A program made the translations under genes and the position numbers. 64,000 nucleotides of DNA from Pontederia crassipes (lineage: Eukaryota; Streptophyta; Magnoliopsida; Commelinales; Pontederiaceae), in contig CM060192.1 in NCBI GenBank assembly GCA_030549335.1, positions 23,626,157-23,690,156 on the forward strand. Direction: 5' to 3'. The notes under the pieces were generated by a model. The model was not told the DNA's origin. It searched no databases and saw only the letters and a program-made list of their open reading frames with translations. The stretch's first letter is position 1. Each line of letters starts with the position of its first letter. Shown in pieces: positions 32,716 through 46,500 of the stretch.

Positions 32716-35700
32716 TGATAGTGATATTTGGGTTTTCTAGTGATAACTTGCTAAAATTTAAGAAAATGTCAATTTTTTCATTTTTTTTGGTCTCCCAACT
32801 CACTAGCTGCAAGTGCACAGGTAAGTTGTAGTAGACTCAGGTTGTCGTATCCACAAGAATTTGAAGTCTAAGGCACCCTAAAACAATCTAAATTAGTTCT
32901 ACTTTAATGGCTAAAAACAGATTTTCAAAGGGAAGTGAAAACATATTTTTTTATGGAAAGTGAAAATGATAACAGATTTTTGGATTTTGGAAATTTATCA
33001 AAACTGAATTATAAATGCTAGAATTAAGTCTAAAAAGGTTTAACTATCTATGAGGAAGGTTCTTCTAGGATTTGGGGTTCATCTAAATTAATTAAGGATG
33101 GAATGGAACAAGTTATCATTAAATGTCCAACTTTTGATTCAACTTGAAAATGGCGGTTCCCACGGCTCAATTGGCCTCTAACTAAGCAATATATGATTAT
33201 ATAATTGTAAGCTAGGTTGAATCAAAAGAGGGTCCTCACTGAAAATCAAGTTATCATTGGGCTCAAAAGAAAGATTCAATGCTGATTTTTTTGCAATTCA
33301 AGGAAGTTTGGAATGATAACTTGCATTTGCAATAGTAAAAAGATGGAATCATTCCAATCAACCAAACCAGGATAAAATATACTCAATAATGGTGCTTGTG
33401 TTCCATGATTCATCTCTGAATTCAAGGGAGATTCAAAATCAACCTCTCGGTTGCAAAATAAATTGGAATCCACACAAACACACTCAATTGGAAATACAAA
33501 ACATATGGCCACATGAGTTCATAATTCCCATTGCTCCTTGGCCCATCTCTGGATCTCAAAGAAGCCCTTAAGACTACCTCTAAGTAGTGGATTAATATGA
33601 GGGTTGACAATGGAAATCAGAAGTTAATTAAATGAGAAAACAGAAATCAGCATTTCTGAAAAAATCAGCAATGTGGATTGATGGAATTCAAATTTGCCAA
33701 ATGCCCCTTGACCCATCTCTGGATTACAAGGGATTCCTAGAGTACACCTCTCAGTGATTTGAATAAAATAGGGATTAACAATTGGCAAATCAGATTCCAA
33801 ACAATAAGAAAATAGAATTTAGAATCAAACTAAGAAATCAGATTTTGGAAAAAAAATCAGATTTGAATTCTGAATTGTCAATGATCTTGATTCATTTCTG
33901 AATAAGATCATGGCATATATTAGCCTCTCAACTATTCAATTATCTAATCCTTGATGACAATCAGATTCAAAAGTCCAAGAAATCAGATTTTTAAATTCAG
34001 AAAACCAGATTCTGAAATTCAGGAATTTTAGGTTCCAAATCAAACTTAAGGTAATGTTGAGAATAGATTTGAATCATGGAATGCCCAAATATTCATAACT
34101 CAATTCTGAACAAGATTAGGATGAAGACCAACCTTCCAATTGCTCAATTAATCAAGTTCAGAATGTCAAATAGGTTCAAACAGTTCAGAAATCAGATAAC
34201 CAGAAAATCAGAATTAGAAATCAGTGGATTGTCCAAATAATCTTGATTCATTTTTTAACAAGATAGGGACAATAGCAACATCCCAAGAACTCAGATCCTT
34301 GATGACAATCAGATCCAAAGCCCAAGAAATCAGATTTTCAGACTTCAGGAATTCAGGAAACCAAAAAAATCAGCAACTCAGTAATTTAGAAATCAGAATT
34401 TTAAACCAATAGAAACCTGACTTACCAATTGATTCTTGACCCATCTCTGGATTACAAGACATCCCTAAAGTTCACTTATCAGCGAAGGGAATGATTCAGG
34501 GGACTCAATTGATAAAATCATATTCCAATTAGGAATCAGAAAAATTAGAATTCTGATTTTTATTCAAAAATCAATGGAAAATTCTGGTTTTGAGTCAAAT
34601 GATTGCCCAAACAATCTTGATTCATTTCTGAATAAGATAGGGACAATACCAACATCCCAAGGACTCAATTAACCAAGTTAAAAATGAAGAACAGATTCTG
34701 ATATCCACAGAAATCAGAAAATTCAGGAATCAGGAAATCAGAATTCAATTTTTAAAAATCAGATTATGAACAATAAACAGATTTGAATAATAAAGAATGC
34801 CAAATAATCTTGATTCATTTCTGATCAAGATTTGGGACAATATCAACCTTCTAGTTGCTCTATTAATCAAATCCACAATGGCAAACAGATTCAAAGGTCC
34901 AGGAATTCTGGTTCAGGAAATTCAGAAAAACAGAAACCAGAAATCTAAAATTCAGAAATCAGCACTTCAATTAAATTGGAAAAAAGAACTTGACATTGAT
35001 TTCTAATCCATTTCTGAACTAGGGATAGATCAAATGATAACTTCTCAGCTACAGATTACAATAGGATCCAACAATGGCAAGAACTAACATTAGAAAATTC
35101 TGAAATCTGAAAATCAGCAATTGATTCAGTGCAGGAATTAAAAAACAGTCCATATCCATCCAAAACTAATCTAAACTACTACCCTATCCTAGAAGAAATG
35201 GAGTTTAGCTCCTCATATTTACAAGATTTGACATCAAATGGGATAAGAAACAGATACAATTCATGGTTCTTTGAAGCTTCCTGGCCAGCAGCTCCTCCAC
35301 CAGAATCAATCCAGCCTTGCTTGCCTTCAAACCCTTGAATGACCAGCCTTTTTTCTCCTCCAGAAAAATTCAGCTTATATATCACTCCTTTCCACCCTTT
35401 GATCAGCATCTAAATGTTCTAATCCTCCTGATTGCAGCCACCTGTCCACCCCTCTGAAATTCCAGCTGCAGATTCCTTTTTGGTGCAGGAAAAAGTAGAT
35501 GGTCCCCCCCTACTTTTTCCACTTTTTGGCCACCTTTCTCCCTGCTACAAATCCCCAAACAGCAAGCATCAAAGCTCTTGAATGGTATTTTGACAAATAA
35601 GGATTAGGATAATGATAGTTGCTAGCTCAGATATCAAATGATATTAGGTGTTGTGCAGGAATGAAAACTTGTATCAAAATTAATGAATTAAGGGGCCCGG

Positions 35701-36424
35701 AATGATAACTTTATGAAAATCTTGGAAAATATCCTAATATGGGTGGTTCAAAGCATTTCAGGCATCAAATTGATTAGAGTGACAAGTGAGTGAGGTCAGA
35801 AATCAAATATGAATGAGATTCCTAAAAGTGATAACTTGAGTGCCCCAAAAACGATAACTTATATGACTTAAAAACGATAACTTGTCATAACTTGAGTTTT
35901 GATTATCCAAATGTGATGAAATTTGACCAGCAATGAGTTAGAACAATAATAAGATGATTGCTTAAGGTCCTTGTGCAGAATTAATGGTTTTTCATGTCGA
36001 AATGACAGAATTGCCCTTTAACGATAACTTGGCACTTGAAAAATGATAACTTGTTCAAATGGACTTAAAACTTTGCACAAGTTGAGATGTGACTATCCAA
36101 ATATGATTTATACATAATAATGATGGATTTAGGGCAAGAAAACCATTGAAAAGAAGTTCATTCAAAATAATGATAACTTGACACTTAAGAATGATAACTT
36201 GTCCTCAAAATGATAACTTGGCATAGAATTTAAATATTAATGGATTTTGGCATTTCAGAACCTCTATGCACATGGAATTAAGTATGAAATGAGGAATAAC
36301 AACTAGTTATCACAATGTTTGCATTCCAAGTATAATTGGCCCAAAAATAGGTAAAAGTGGGACTCCATATGTATGAATTTCATCTAAAATGGGTTAGAAT
36401 CATATAGTGATCAGCAAGTGATCA
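32716..36424 (-). repeat. Element B 3' LTR (3709 bp)
   Basis: Nearly identical to 43592-47327. By eye the pair differs at a few tens of positions plus a deletion of about 27 bp near 34228 in this copy (LTR F keeps the sequence). It carries a TATA box at 35374-35381, hairpin modules between about 33395 and 35060, and the CAAGTTATC array at about 35700-36230. Confidence 0.95.
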
Positions 36425-36441
36425 AACTCCCCCAAGCTTAG
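36425..36441 (-). other. Element B polypurine tract
   Basis: On the minus strand TAAGCTTGGGGGAGTT directly precedes the LTR start TGATCACTTGC. It is the plus-strand DNA primer of reverse transcription. Confidence 0.9.
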
Positions 36442-37955
36442 CCTTTTGCTTGTCCTCAAGCAAAACATTCAGAAATTAAGGACAAACTTGAATTAAAAGT
36501 CCACAAATGAAGTAAAGTCTAGCTGAATTGAATCCAATGAGTTTCCCACTTTGCCAACACTTCATTCTTTTCAAAAACTCAATTTCTAGCAAGAGAATCA
36601 CAGAGGCTAAAGCAAATTTAAGCCATGGAAGAAGTACTAGCATTAACATGTTTGAATTGTAGGAATTGTCAACTTTACAAAGGGGTTGAACTACAAATCT
36701 CTTCATGAACAGATTTTCAATTGATTAAACAGGTTTAACACCTGACTTTTATTCATGAAATGCACATAAACAGGTTTAGCACCTGATTTTTATTCATGCT
36801 TTCTTTAGGAGAGATTCCTTGGGAAGTTTTGCTCTCCTAATTTTTTTTTCTTTTTTGCATTGAAGAGAGATTCCTTTGGAAGTTTTGCTCTCTTCCTTTT
36901 TTCTATGCATGCATATGACTTTTTACTTTTCCTTTTCTCATTTTTCTAACCTGCTCATGAAGTGAGCAATAGTTCAAACTCAAGTATAGTTTAGATCCCT
37001 TTATCCAAAAAGTCAAGTTTTCCTATTTAGCATGGCAGCAAGAGCTTTGACTCCCTTCTAGACATCTGATATTACTAATTACATCCATAAGTATCAACTA
37101 GTGTGACCCACAAAAAAGGAAAAAATTTCAGCTGAAAACTTCATTCAAATGCATCTGAATTCATAATGCCAATTAAAGCAAGAAGGCTAATGGCCAAGTT
37201 GGCCACTTGGTATTGGAGTGCATCCACTGTCAAAATAAAGTATTATACCCATTTCAGAGTTAAAATGAATTCAGAATTGAGTTGGGTCCAAAAATTGATA
37301 ACCGAGTGATAACTAGTGATAACTTGTGAAAACCAATGATAACATGGTATGAATTATGATATGAACATTAAAATCAATTGAAAACATGGTGTAAATGTTA
37401 GAAAAGCACCAGATTTCCTCCCCCAAGCTTATTCTCAATACTGTCCTCAGAGTTGAAATAAAGGCAAGGGAGAGGGGTGGGTGGGATTGAAATGCATTAA
37501 ATTGGGCATTTGAATTCTCTTGGCGCTTCATCTAGAAACTTTGGGTGGTCTAACCTTCATTAGTAGCAATTGATCCTGCAGAGAACCAAAAGATATCAGT
37601 GAAATAGTGAAATCAGAGTTTTGAGTGCACAATTTCAACAATGCATTGGAAATTTCTGAAGTTCACTGAAATTAATCTAAAACAGATTTGGATAACTGAA
37701 ATGAATGTTAATTCAGATGATGATATGATCAACGTATCATAATGAAAAAGATATTATCAGTTATCATTGAGTTTTCAGTGGAAAAATAAAAAATAAGGGT
37801 AAGGGTACTCCCTGAAGTTGAGACTTGTGAATTGAACATGTTCCTCATCCCTTATTCCTGCAAAAACAGAAAGATTAAGTGTAAAGTGGCTTGGGTTACC
37901 TCCCAAGAAGTGCCTTTCTTTAATGTCTTTGGCTAGACATTGATACAAGGTGAAA
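36442..37955 (-). other. Element B 3' noncoding region with internal purine tract
   Basis: No frame longer than about 76 residues and no env-like gene. A second AAGCTTGGGGGAGGAAA tract lies at 37415-37433, about 1 kb before the true polypurine tract; A and C have the same internal copy. Near 36725-36800 are direct repeats of a CAGGT...ACCTGA(C/T)TTTTATTCATG block, and near 36805-36895 a repeat of GAGATTCCTT(G/T)GGAAGTTTTGCTCTC. Confidence 0.75.
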
Positions 37956-40900
37956 TCAGTTAGGTGGTAGTGGCAAATCAACTAGAGTCAGCTCCTCCTT
38001 TGCAGAATCCATGGCTGTGGGATTGTAAAGCTTTAACCTCTGTCCATTTACCTTAAATATGTCATCTTTGTCATTCAGAAGGTCAACAACACCAAATGGA
38101 TATACTTTATGAATTTTGAATGGTCCACTCCACCTTGACTTCAACTTTCCTGGAAAAATCTTTAATCTTGAGTTGAAGAGTAATACAAGGTCTCCAACCT
38201 TGAAATCCCTTTTCAGAATCCTTCCATCATGCCATCTTTTAGTCCTTTCCTTGTAGAATTCTGAATTATGGTAGGCATTTAGCCTAATTTCATCAAGTTC
38301 ATCAATTTGGAGAAGCCTCTTTTGCCCACATGCATGCATATCATAATTGAGTGCCTTGACTGCCCAATATGCCTTATGCTTCAACTCAATTGGCAAATGG
38401 CAGGTTTTTCCATAGACAAGCTTGTAGGGAGAAGTACCAATTGGAGTCTTGTATGCTGTCCTATATGCCCAAAGAGCTTCATTCAACTTCAAACTCCAAT
38501 CTTTTCTTGTCAAAGAAACTGTTTTCTCCAATATGGCCTTTACCTCCCTATTTGACACTTCTGCTTGGCCATTTGTTTGGGGGTGATATGAAGTGGAAAC
38601 TTTGTGCCTCACTCCATATTTAATTAAGAGGTTTTCAAAACACCTTTCAATAAAGTAGCTACCCCCATCACTTATGACCACTCTAGGAATTTCAAACCTT
38701 GGAAAGATAACTTCCTTGAACAACTTGATTACTGTCCTGGAATCAACTGCAATGGTGGGAATGGCCTCAATCCATTTGGACACATAGTCCACAGCTAGAA
38801 GAATAAATTTGTAACCACACGAACTAGGGAAAGGCCCCATGTAGTCAATTCCCCAAACATCAAATATTTTCACTTCTAGAATTCCTTGTTGTGGCATTTC
38901 ATTCATTCTTGAAATGGAACCAGCTCTTTGGCATTGATCACAACCCTTCACAAAGATATGTGCATCCTTGAATAAACTTGGCCAATAAAATCCAGATTGG
39001 AGGACTTTGGCAGCAGTCTTGTGTGTGGCTCCATGACCTCCATAAGGGGATGAATGGCATGCCTCCAAGATTTCTTGAAATTCAAATTGGGGTACACATC
39101 TTCTGTACATGCCATCAGGAGATTTTCTGAGTAGAAAGGGATCATCCCAATAATAATCTTTCAAGTCATGAAAGAATTTCTTTCTTTGCTGATATGTGTA
39201 GTCAGGAGGGGTAATTCCACATGCAAGATAATTGACCAAGTCAGCATACCAAGGAATTTGATTAATTGCCACAGCCATCAAACTATCATCAGGAAATGCA
39301 TCATTGATAGGAAGTGTAGATGATTCCTGTATCCCTTCCATTCTTGATAGGTGGTCAGCTACTAGATTTTCACTTCCCCTTTTGTCCCTAATTTCTACAT
39401 CAAATTCTTGAAGCAATAAGATCCACCTGATTAGCCTTGGCTTGGATTCTTTCTTGTTGATTAAGTGCCTCACAGCTTGGTGGTCTGTGAAAACAATAAC
39501 CTTGGATCCCACCAGGTATGGCCTGAATTTGTCAAATGCATACACCACAGCAAGAAGTTCTTTCTCAGTAGTTGCATAATTGATTTGTGCTTCATCTAAA
39601 GTTTTGCTTGCATAGCATATGACATAATGCTTCTTCTCCTTGGTTTGCCCCAGCACAGCTCCTACTGCCTGGTCAGAAGCATCACACATGATCTCAAAAG
39701 GGAGAGTCCAGTCAGGTGGCTGCACTACAGGGGCTGAGATGAGGGCTTCCTTCAACTTCTTGAATGCCTTCATACACTCTTCATCAAATTGAAACTCAAC
39801 ATCCTTGGCCAGCAACTTGGTGAGGGGCCTAGTTATCATGGAGAAATCTTTAATAAACCTCCTATAGAAGCCTGCATGCCTCAAAAAACTCCTAATTGCC
39901 TTGACACTTGTGGGTGGTGGTAGTTTCTCAATCACTTCAATTTTTGCCTTGTCCACTTCAATGCCTTTGCTTGAGACCACATGTCCTAAGACAACTCCTT
40001 CTTGGACCATAAAGTGGCATTTCTCCCAATTGAGTATCAAATTGGATTCCCTACATCTTTGTAGCACTTTTGTTAAATTGTCCAAGCAAGCATCAAATGA
40101 GTCTCCATACATTGAAAAATCATCCATGAAGACCTCCATAATTTCTTCAATGAAGTCTGAAAATATAGACATCATACACCTTTGGAAAGTTGCAGGGGCA
40201 TTGCATAAGCCAAAGGGCATTCTCCTATAGGCAAAAGTCCCATATGGACAAGTGAATGTAGTCTTGTGTTGATCTTGGGGGTGAATTGGAATTTGCAAGA
40301 AACCTGAGTACCCATCAAGATAACAGAAATGGGAATGCCTAGCCAGCCTTTCCAGCATCTGATCAATGAATGGCAATGGGAAATGGTCCTTTATTGTGGC
40401 CTTGTTTAACTTCCTGAAGTCAATGCACATCCTCCAACCTGTAATGGTTCTTGTGGATATCAATTCATCAGAATCCGACTTCACCACTGTAATTCCTCCC
40501 TTCTTGGGCACCACCTGCACTGGACTGACCCATTCACTATCTGAAATGGAGTATATGATTCCTGCATTCAGCAACTTCAATACTTCTTTCTTTACCACTT
40601 CTTTCATGGTTGGGTTGAGTCTCCTTTGACATTCAATGGAGGGCTTGTAGCTGTCCTCCATAGGGATCCTATGCATGCAAATGGAGGGATTAATACCCTT
40701 GATATCTTCAATTGAGTAGCCTATCACCTCCCTATACAATTTCAACCTCTTCAGCAGCTCTTCCACCTGATCCTGAGGCAAATTAGCATTAATGATAACA
40801 GGAAAAGTTGAATTCTCCCCCAAGAATTCATACTTCAAATTGCTAGGAAGAGGCTTGAGTTCCAACTTGGAATTGGCTTGAACTGGATTGCCTTGGCATT

Positions 40901-41168
40901 CAGCAATGATAACCTGTTGTACCTCACCTTGAATTCCTACATTTTCCACTGATATTGAAGAGTTCAGTACTGATTTATATGCCATAGCCTCTGGATCTTC
41001 CAATTCTCTCAAATGCTCAAAAATTAGACACCTTTGCAATGGATCTTCAATAGGGATTATAGCTGAAACTTGCTCCACTACTTGATCCAATTGCCCATCT
41101 TCAAAATCATTTTCTAGAAAACTTAGCCTACTGATAACTTGGGCCAAATTGAATTCAATCTTCTCCTC
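37956..41168 (-). CDS. Pol of element B: reverse transcriptase, RNase H, integrase
   Basis: The open frame has 1063 residues from Met at 41147, but this is the interior of a polyprotein after the stop at 41169, so no true start is implied. RT spans about residues 170-390 with the catalytic FMDDF at 340-344 and [14 protein letters not shown]. RNase H spans about 480-605: D489, E528 or E530, D555 and the ADHLSR block. Integrase has an HHCC zinc site (H705, H709, C736, C739) and catalytic D768, D827 and E863 with 35 residues between the last two. There is no chromodomain, as usual in Athila. All key residues are present; one odd change is LRHAGF where LGHAGF is usual. The proteins copy element RNA and integrate the DNA. 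Confidence 0.93.
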   Translation of the reverse strand, partial: EEKIEFNLAQVISRLSFLENDFEDGQLDQVVEQVSAIIPIEDPLQRCLIFEHLRELEDPEAMAYKSVLNSSISVENVGIQGEVQQVIIAECQGNPVQANSKLELKPLPSNLKYEFLGENSTFPVIINANLPQDQVEELLKRLKLYREVIGYSIEDIKGINPSICMHRIPMEDSYKPSIECQRRLNPTMKEVVKKEVLKLLNAGIIYSISDSEWVSPVQVVPKKGGITVVKSDSDELISTRTITGWRMCIDFRKLNKATIKDHFPLPFIDQMLERLARHSHFCYLDGYSGFLQIPIHPQDQHKTTFTCPYGTFAYRRMPFGLCNAPATFQRCMMSIFSDFIEEIMEVFMDDFSMYGDSFDACLDNLTKVLQRCRESNLILNWEKCHFMVQEGVVLGHVVSSKGIEVDKAKIEVIEKLPPPTSVKAIRSFLRHAGFYRRFIKDFSMITRPLTKLLAKDVEFQFDEECMKAFKKLKEALISAPVVQPPDWTLPFEIMCDASDQAVGAVLGQTKEKKHYVICYASKTLDEAQINYATTEKELLAVVYAFDKFRPYLVGSKVIVFTDHQAVRHLINKKESKPRLIRWILLLQEFDVEIRDKRGSENLVADHLSRMEGIQESSTLPINDAFPDDSLMAVAINQIPWYADLVNYLACGITPPDYTYQQRKKFFHDLKDYYWDDPFLLRKSPDGMYRRCVPQFEFQEILEACHSSPYGGHGATHKTAAKVLQSGFYWPSLFKDAHIFVKGCDQCQRAGSISRMNEMPQQGILEVKIFDVWGIDYMGPFPSSCGYKFILLAVDYVSKWIEAIPTIAVDSRTVIKLFKEVIFPRFEIPRVVISDGGSYFIERCFENLLIKYGVRHKVSTSYHPQTNGQAEVSNREVKAILEKTVSLTRKDWSLKLNEALWAYRTAYKTPIGTSPYKLVYGKTCHLPIELKHKAYWAVKALNYDMHACGQKRLLQIDELDEIRLNAYHNSEFYKERTKRWHDGRILKRDFKVGDLVLLFNSRLKIFPGKLKSRWSGPFKIHKVYPFGVVDLLNDKDDIFKVNGQRLKLYNPTAMDSAKEELTLVDLPLPPN

Positions 41169-41741
41169 TCAAATTTGGAAGGTCAATCTCCCTTCCTTAA
41201 CATTAATTACAGTCCCTGCAGTGGCTAGAAAGGGCCTTCCAAGGAGAATGGGGGTGTTCACATCTTCATCCATATCCAATACAACAAAATCAATTGGAAT
41301 ATAGAATTTACCAACTTTGAGGGGTATGTCCTCAATAATCCCATGTGGATATTTGATGAATCTGTCTGCCAGCTGAAGGGACATATTTGTTGGCTTCAAA
41401 TCTCCAACTTCAAGTTTCTTGCACAATGAAAAGGGTATGACACTCACAGAAGCTCTCAAGTCACACATGGCTCTTTGAATTTTTTTATTGCCTATCTCAC
41501 ATGGAATTGAGAAGCTTCCTGGATCCTTGAGCTTTGGAGGCAACTTATTCTGGATAATTGCAGAAGCCTCTTCAGTCAATGCTATAGTCTCATGCTCCAA
41601 TACCCTTCTCTTCTTGGTTAGGATTTCCTTTAGAAACTTGGCATATGATGGCATTTCCTGGATGGCTTCAACAAAAGGAACATTTATGTATAGCTTCTTC
41701 AGGATTTCCAAGAACCTTCCATATTGCTGGTCTTGTCTTGC
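41169..41741 (-). pseudogene. Protease region of element B
   Basis: The open frame 41169-41711 is in the same frame as gag and pol but bounded by in-frame stops: TAG at 41742-41744 upstream and TGA at 41169-41171 downstream. A retropepsin fold is indicated by CDLRASVSVIPFSL, QLADRFIKYPHG, VDLxF-type and ILLGRPFLATAG blocks. The usual active-site D-L-G-A reads D-L-R-A (residues 84-87 of the frame), so catalysis is doubtful. Both stops and the Gly-to-Arg change also occur in element C. Confidence 0.85.
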
Positions 41742-43415
41742 CTAGATTAACCTTTGAGGGAAGGGTACCTTGTCAAAAACCCTTGGATTTGCTTCAATTT
41801 GAGGGCTTGAATTTCTGATTTCCTCACTTGGTTGTTCACTTGGCTTTTCAGCAACCCTTGAGTCAGAATTGGCTTGATTATCATCCACTTTCTTCATTGG
41901 TTCCTCCACCATTTTGCCACTTCTGAGCTGGATGACCTTTGCTTGCTCCTTTAAATTTACTTCTGGCTGTCCAGGAAAGAATAAGGGAGGTCTAGTGGAT
42001 GTACTAGCTTGTTGAGCAATTTGGCTTTCCAACAATTTCTAATTTGCATTCATGGCATCCAATCTAGAATTGATCTTCAAAATCTCCTCTCCTTGGCTGT
42101 CCTGCTTCTTCAGAATTTGTTGAAGCATCTCCTTCATTTCATTTTGGAATTGTGATGCTTGGACTTGAGGTGGTGGCTCATACAGATTTCTTTGAATTGG
42201 TGCACTTTGGCCTTGATTTCCATAAGGTGGTGGTGGCTGATTCCTTGGCAGGATTTTAGGCTGCCAATTTGAATTTTGCATAGGAGCTCCTTGATAGTTG
42301 TTGCCCTTGTAAGAAAAGTATGGATGATTCCTGTTTTCTGGAGTATAAAATTCAGCAGGAGGTTTGATTCCATAATTGCCCACAGCATTGATTTGATCCA
42401 CATTTTGGTCCACTTGCTGCATAATTAAGTTGCAATTCTCTGACACATGGCCTTGATTCCCACATACACAACACCTTGTTTCAGAATTGGAAGTCCTATT
42501 GCCATTGGGAGTCAAGTTCAACCTCTCCAAAGTCTTGTACAGCACCTCTTCAAGTTGAGTTGACAATTGATTCACTGAATTGTCCATGGGTGGCCTCCTG
42601 GTTCTATCATGGGTAAGGAAGTGGTGATTCTTGGCTATGTTTTCAATGAGTTGATAAGCTTCATCAATGTTTTTAGATGCAAAGATGCCTCCTGCAGCAG
42701 TATCCAATGCCACCTTGCTAGGGTAGTTCAATCCCTTATGAAAATAGTTGACTAGCTGCCACTTCTCAAAACCATGATGGGGACATGCCCTTAATAATCC
42801 TTGAAGCCTTTGCCATGCCTCACAAATATTTTCTTGGTCCAACTGATAGAACCTCACTATTTGATCCCTGAAGTTATCAGTTTTTGAAGGAGGAAAGAAT
42901 TCTGAAAGGAACAATTGAACAATTGATTCCCAAGTGGCTACCTCTTCAGGATTCAATCCTTTAAACCATATCTTGGCCTTGTCCTTGAGTGAGAAGGGAA
43001 ATAATCTCATATACACTGCATTCATGGGGATATTATTGAAGTTCACAGTGCTGCATATCTCCTTGAAATTGTCCAAATGACATGCTGGATCTTCAGTCCC
43101 AAGTCCAGAAAACTGACTTTGCCTAATCATAGAAATCAAGGCTGGATTAAGTTCAAAATTTGCCACAGGTGCTAATGCCCCTCCCCCTTGTTGATTCCTT
43201 GCATTGCTTGGTGAATAACAGTCCCTAAGAGTTCTAGGAGCTGCCATATTTTGATTCATAACTCTTTCAAATTCAGGGTTGTATGCTTCTTCCTCTTCTT
43301 CTTCAAATATCCTTCTCCTTGTCTCAAGCCTTTGCAATCTCCTTCTTCTTAAAAATCTTCTTTCAGGTTCAGGATCTGATTGGTAATGTTCCTCTTGATG
43401 GTCCAAGTCCTGCAT
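41742..43415 (-). pseudogene. Gag of element B, one stop near the C-terminus
   Basis: The probable start is the ATG at 43413-43415 (MQDLDHQEEHYQ), shared with A and C; the frame extends to 43442. An Arg-rich N-terminus is followed by a capsid-like retrotransposon gag domain (LFPFSLKDKAKIWF, LFLSEFFPPSKT, QEAWQR-type stretch) and one CCHC zinc knuckle (CVCGNQGHVSENC). Next comes a Pro/Gln-rich linker and a helical tail. A TAG at 42039-42041 replaces a Gln codon that C still has (CAG), so this lesion is private to B. Gag packages RNA into cytoplasmic particles. Confidence 0.88.
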
Positions 43416-43567
43416 AAAGAGATTCAGAAGTATCAAATTCAAGAAAGAAATGAAAACTAGACAAAAATGAAAAGTAAGAAATGATAACTTGCAAAAACTG
43501 AAAATTAGCCTAACAAATAAACTAAAAACTAATCTAAACTATCTAAGTTAGCCTAATTGACCTCAAA

Positions 43568-43585
43568 TCCCCGGCAACGGCGCCA
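43568..43585 (-). other. Primer binding site for tRNA-Asp (element B)
   Basis: The minus strand reads TGGCGCCGTTGCCGGGGA, an exact complement of the 3' end of plant tRNA-Asp(GTC) with its CCA. It is six bases from the LTR end at 43592. Confidence 0.95.
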
Positions 43586-43591
43586 AAAACT

Positions 43592-46500
43592 TGATAGTGA
43601 TATTTGTGTTTTCTAGTGATAACTTGCTGAAATTTAAGAAAATGTCAATTTTTTCATTTTTTTTGGTCTCCCAACTCACTAGCTGCAAGTGCACAGGTAA
43701 GTTGTAGTAGACTCAGGTTGTCGTATCCACAAGAATTTGAAGTCTAAGGCACCCTAAAACAATCTAAATTAGTTCTACTTTAATGGCTAAAAACAGATTT
43801 TCAAAGGGAAGTGAAAATAGATTTTTTTATGGAAAGTGAAAATGATAACAGATTTTTTGGTTTTGGAAATTTATCAAAACTGAATTATAAATGCTAGAAT
43901 GAAGTCTAAAAAGGTTTAACTATCTATGAGGAAGGTTTTTCTAGGATTTGGGGTTCATCTAAATTAATTAAGGATGGAATGGAACAAGTTATCATTAAAT
44001 GTCCAACTTTTGATTCAACTTGAAAATGGCTGTTCCCACAGCTCAATTGGCCTCTAACTAAGCAATATATGATTATATAATTGTTAGCTAGGTTGAATCA
44101 AAAGAGGGTCCTCACTGAAAATCAAGTTATCATTGGGCTCAAAAGAAAGATTCAATGCTGATTTTTTTGCAATTCAAGGAAGTTTGGAATGATAACTTGC
44201 ATTTGCAATAGTAAAAAGATGGAATCATTCCAATCAACCAAACTAGGATAAAATATACTCAATAATGGTGCTTGTGTTCCATGATTCATCTCTGAATTCA
44301 AGGGAGATTCAAAATCAACCTCTCGGTTGCAAAATAAATTGGAATCCACACAAACACACTCAATTGGAAATGCAAAACATATGGCCACATGAGTTCATAA
44401 TTCCCATTGCTCCTTGGCCCATCTCTGGATCTCAAAGAAGCCCTTAAGACTACCTCTCAGTAGTGGATTAATATGAGGGTTGACAATAGAAATCAGAAGT
44501 TAATTAAATGAGAAAACAGAAATCAGCATTTCTGAAAAAATCAGCAATGTGGATTGATGGAATTCAAATTTGCCAAATGCCCCTTGACCCATCTCTGGAT
44601 TACAAGGGATTCCTAGAGTACACCTTTCAGTGATTTGAATAAAATAGGGATTAACAATTGGCAAATCAGATTCCAAACAATCAGAAAATAGAATTTAGAA
44701 TCAAACTAAGAAATCAGATTTTGGAAAAAAAATCAGATTTGAATTCTGAATTGTCAATGATCTTGATTCATTTCTGAATAAGATCATGGCATATATTAGC
44801 CTCTCAACTATTCAATTATCTAATCCTTGATGACAATCAGATTCAAAAGCCCAAGAAATCAGATTTTTAAATTCAGAAAACCAGATTCTGAAATTCAGGA
44901 ATTTTAGGTTCCAAATCAAACTTAAGGTAATGCTGAGAATAGATTTGAATCATGGAATGCCCAAATATTCATAACTCAATTCTGAACAAGATTAGGATGA
45001 AGACCAACCTTCCAATTGCTCAATTAATCAAGTTCAGAATGTCAAGTAGGTTCAAACAGTTCAAAAATCAGATAACCAGAAAATCAGAATTAGAAATCAG
45101 TGGAAAAAAAATCTGATTTGAGTCAAATGATTGTCCAAATAATCTTGATTCATTTTTGAACAAGATAGGGACAATAGAAACATCCCAAGAACTCAGATCC
45201 TTGATGACAATCAGATCCAAAGCCCAAGAAATCAGATTTTCAGACTTCAGGAATTCAGGAAACCAAAAAAAAACAGCAACTCAGTAATTTAGAAATCAGA
45301 ATTTTAAACCAATAGAAACCTGACTTACCAATTGATTCTTGACTCATCTCTGGATTACAAGACATCCCTAAAGTTCACTTATCAGCGAAGGGAATGATTC
45401 AGGGGACTCAATTGATAAAATCAGATTCCAATTAGGAATCAGAAAAATTAGAATTCTGATTTCTATTCAAAAATCAATGGAAAATTCTGGTTTTGAGTCA
45501 AATGATTGCCCAAACAATCTTGATTCATTTCTGAATAAGATAGGGACAATACCAACATCCCAAGGACTCAATTAACCAAGTTAAAAATGAAGAACAGATT
45601 CTGATATCCACAGAAATTAGAAAATTCAGGAATCAGGAAATCAGAATTCAATTTTTAAAAATCAGATTATGAACAATAAACAGATTTGAATAATAAAGAA
45701 TGCCAAACAATCTTGATTCATTTCTGATCAAGATTTGGGACAATATCAACCTTCTAGTTGCTCTATTAATCAAATCCACAATGGCAAACAGATTCAAAGG
45801 TCCAGGAATTCTGGTTCAGGAAATTCAGAAAAACAGAAACCAGAAATCTAAAATTCAGAAATCAGCACTTCAATTAAATTGGAAAAAAGAACTTGACATT
45901 GATTTCTAATCCATTTCTGAACTAGGGATAGATCAAATGATAACTTCTCAGCTACAGATTACAATAGGATCCAACAATGGCAAGAACTAACATTAGAAAA
46001 TTCTGAAATCTGAAAATCAGCAATTGATTCAGTGCAGGAATTAAAAAACAGTCCATATCCATCCAAAACTAATCTAAACTACTACCCTATCCTAGAAGAA
46101 ATGGAGTTTAGCTCCTCATATTTACAAGATTTGACATCAAATGGGATAAGAAACAGATACAATTCATGGTTCTTTGAAGCTTCCTGGCCAGCAGCTCCTC
46201 CACCAGAATCAATCCAGCCTTGCTTGCCTTCAAACCCTTGAATGACCAGCCTTTTTTCTCCTCCAGAAAAATTCAGCTTATATATCACTCCTTTCCACCC
46301 TTTGATCAGCATCTAAATGTTCTAATCCTCCTGATTGCAGCCACCTGTCCACCCCTCTGAAATTCCAGCTGCAGATTCCTTTTTGGTGCAGGAAAAAGTA
46401 GATGGTCCCCCCCTACTTTTTCCACTTTTTGGCCACCTTTCTCCCTGCTACAAATCCCCAAACAGCAAGCATCAAAGCTCTTGAATGGTATTTTGACAAA

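Noticed and set aside
36476..37531. Env-like or extra gene in the 3' region of B
   Set aside because: Frames are under 80 residues, not shared in A or C, and lack signal peptide or membrane pattern.
41742..41744. Programmed stop read-through between gag and protease
   Set aside because: The bases after the TAG and TGA do not match strong plant read-through contexts, and the protease site is altered too; inherited lesions fit better. Kept only as an alternative in the findings.
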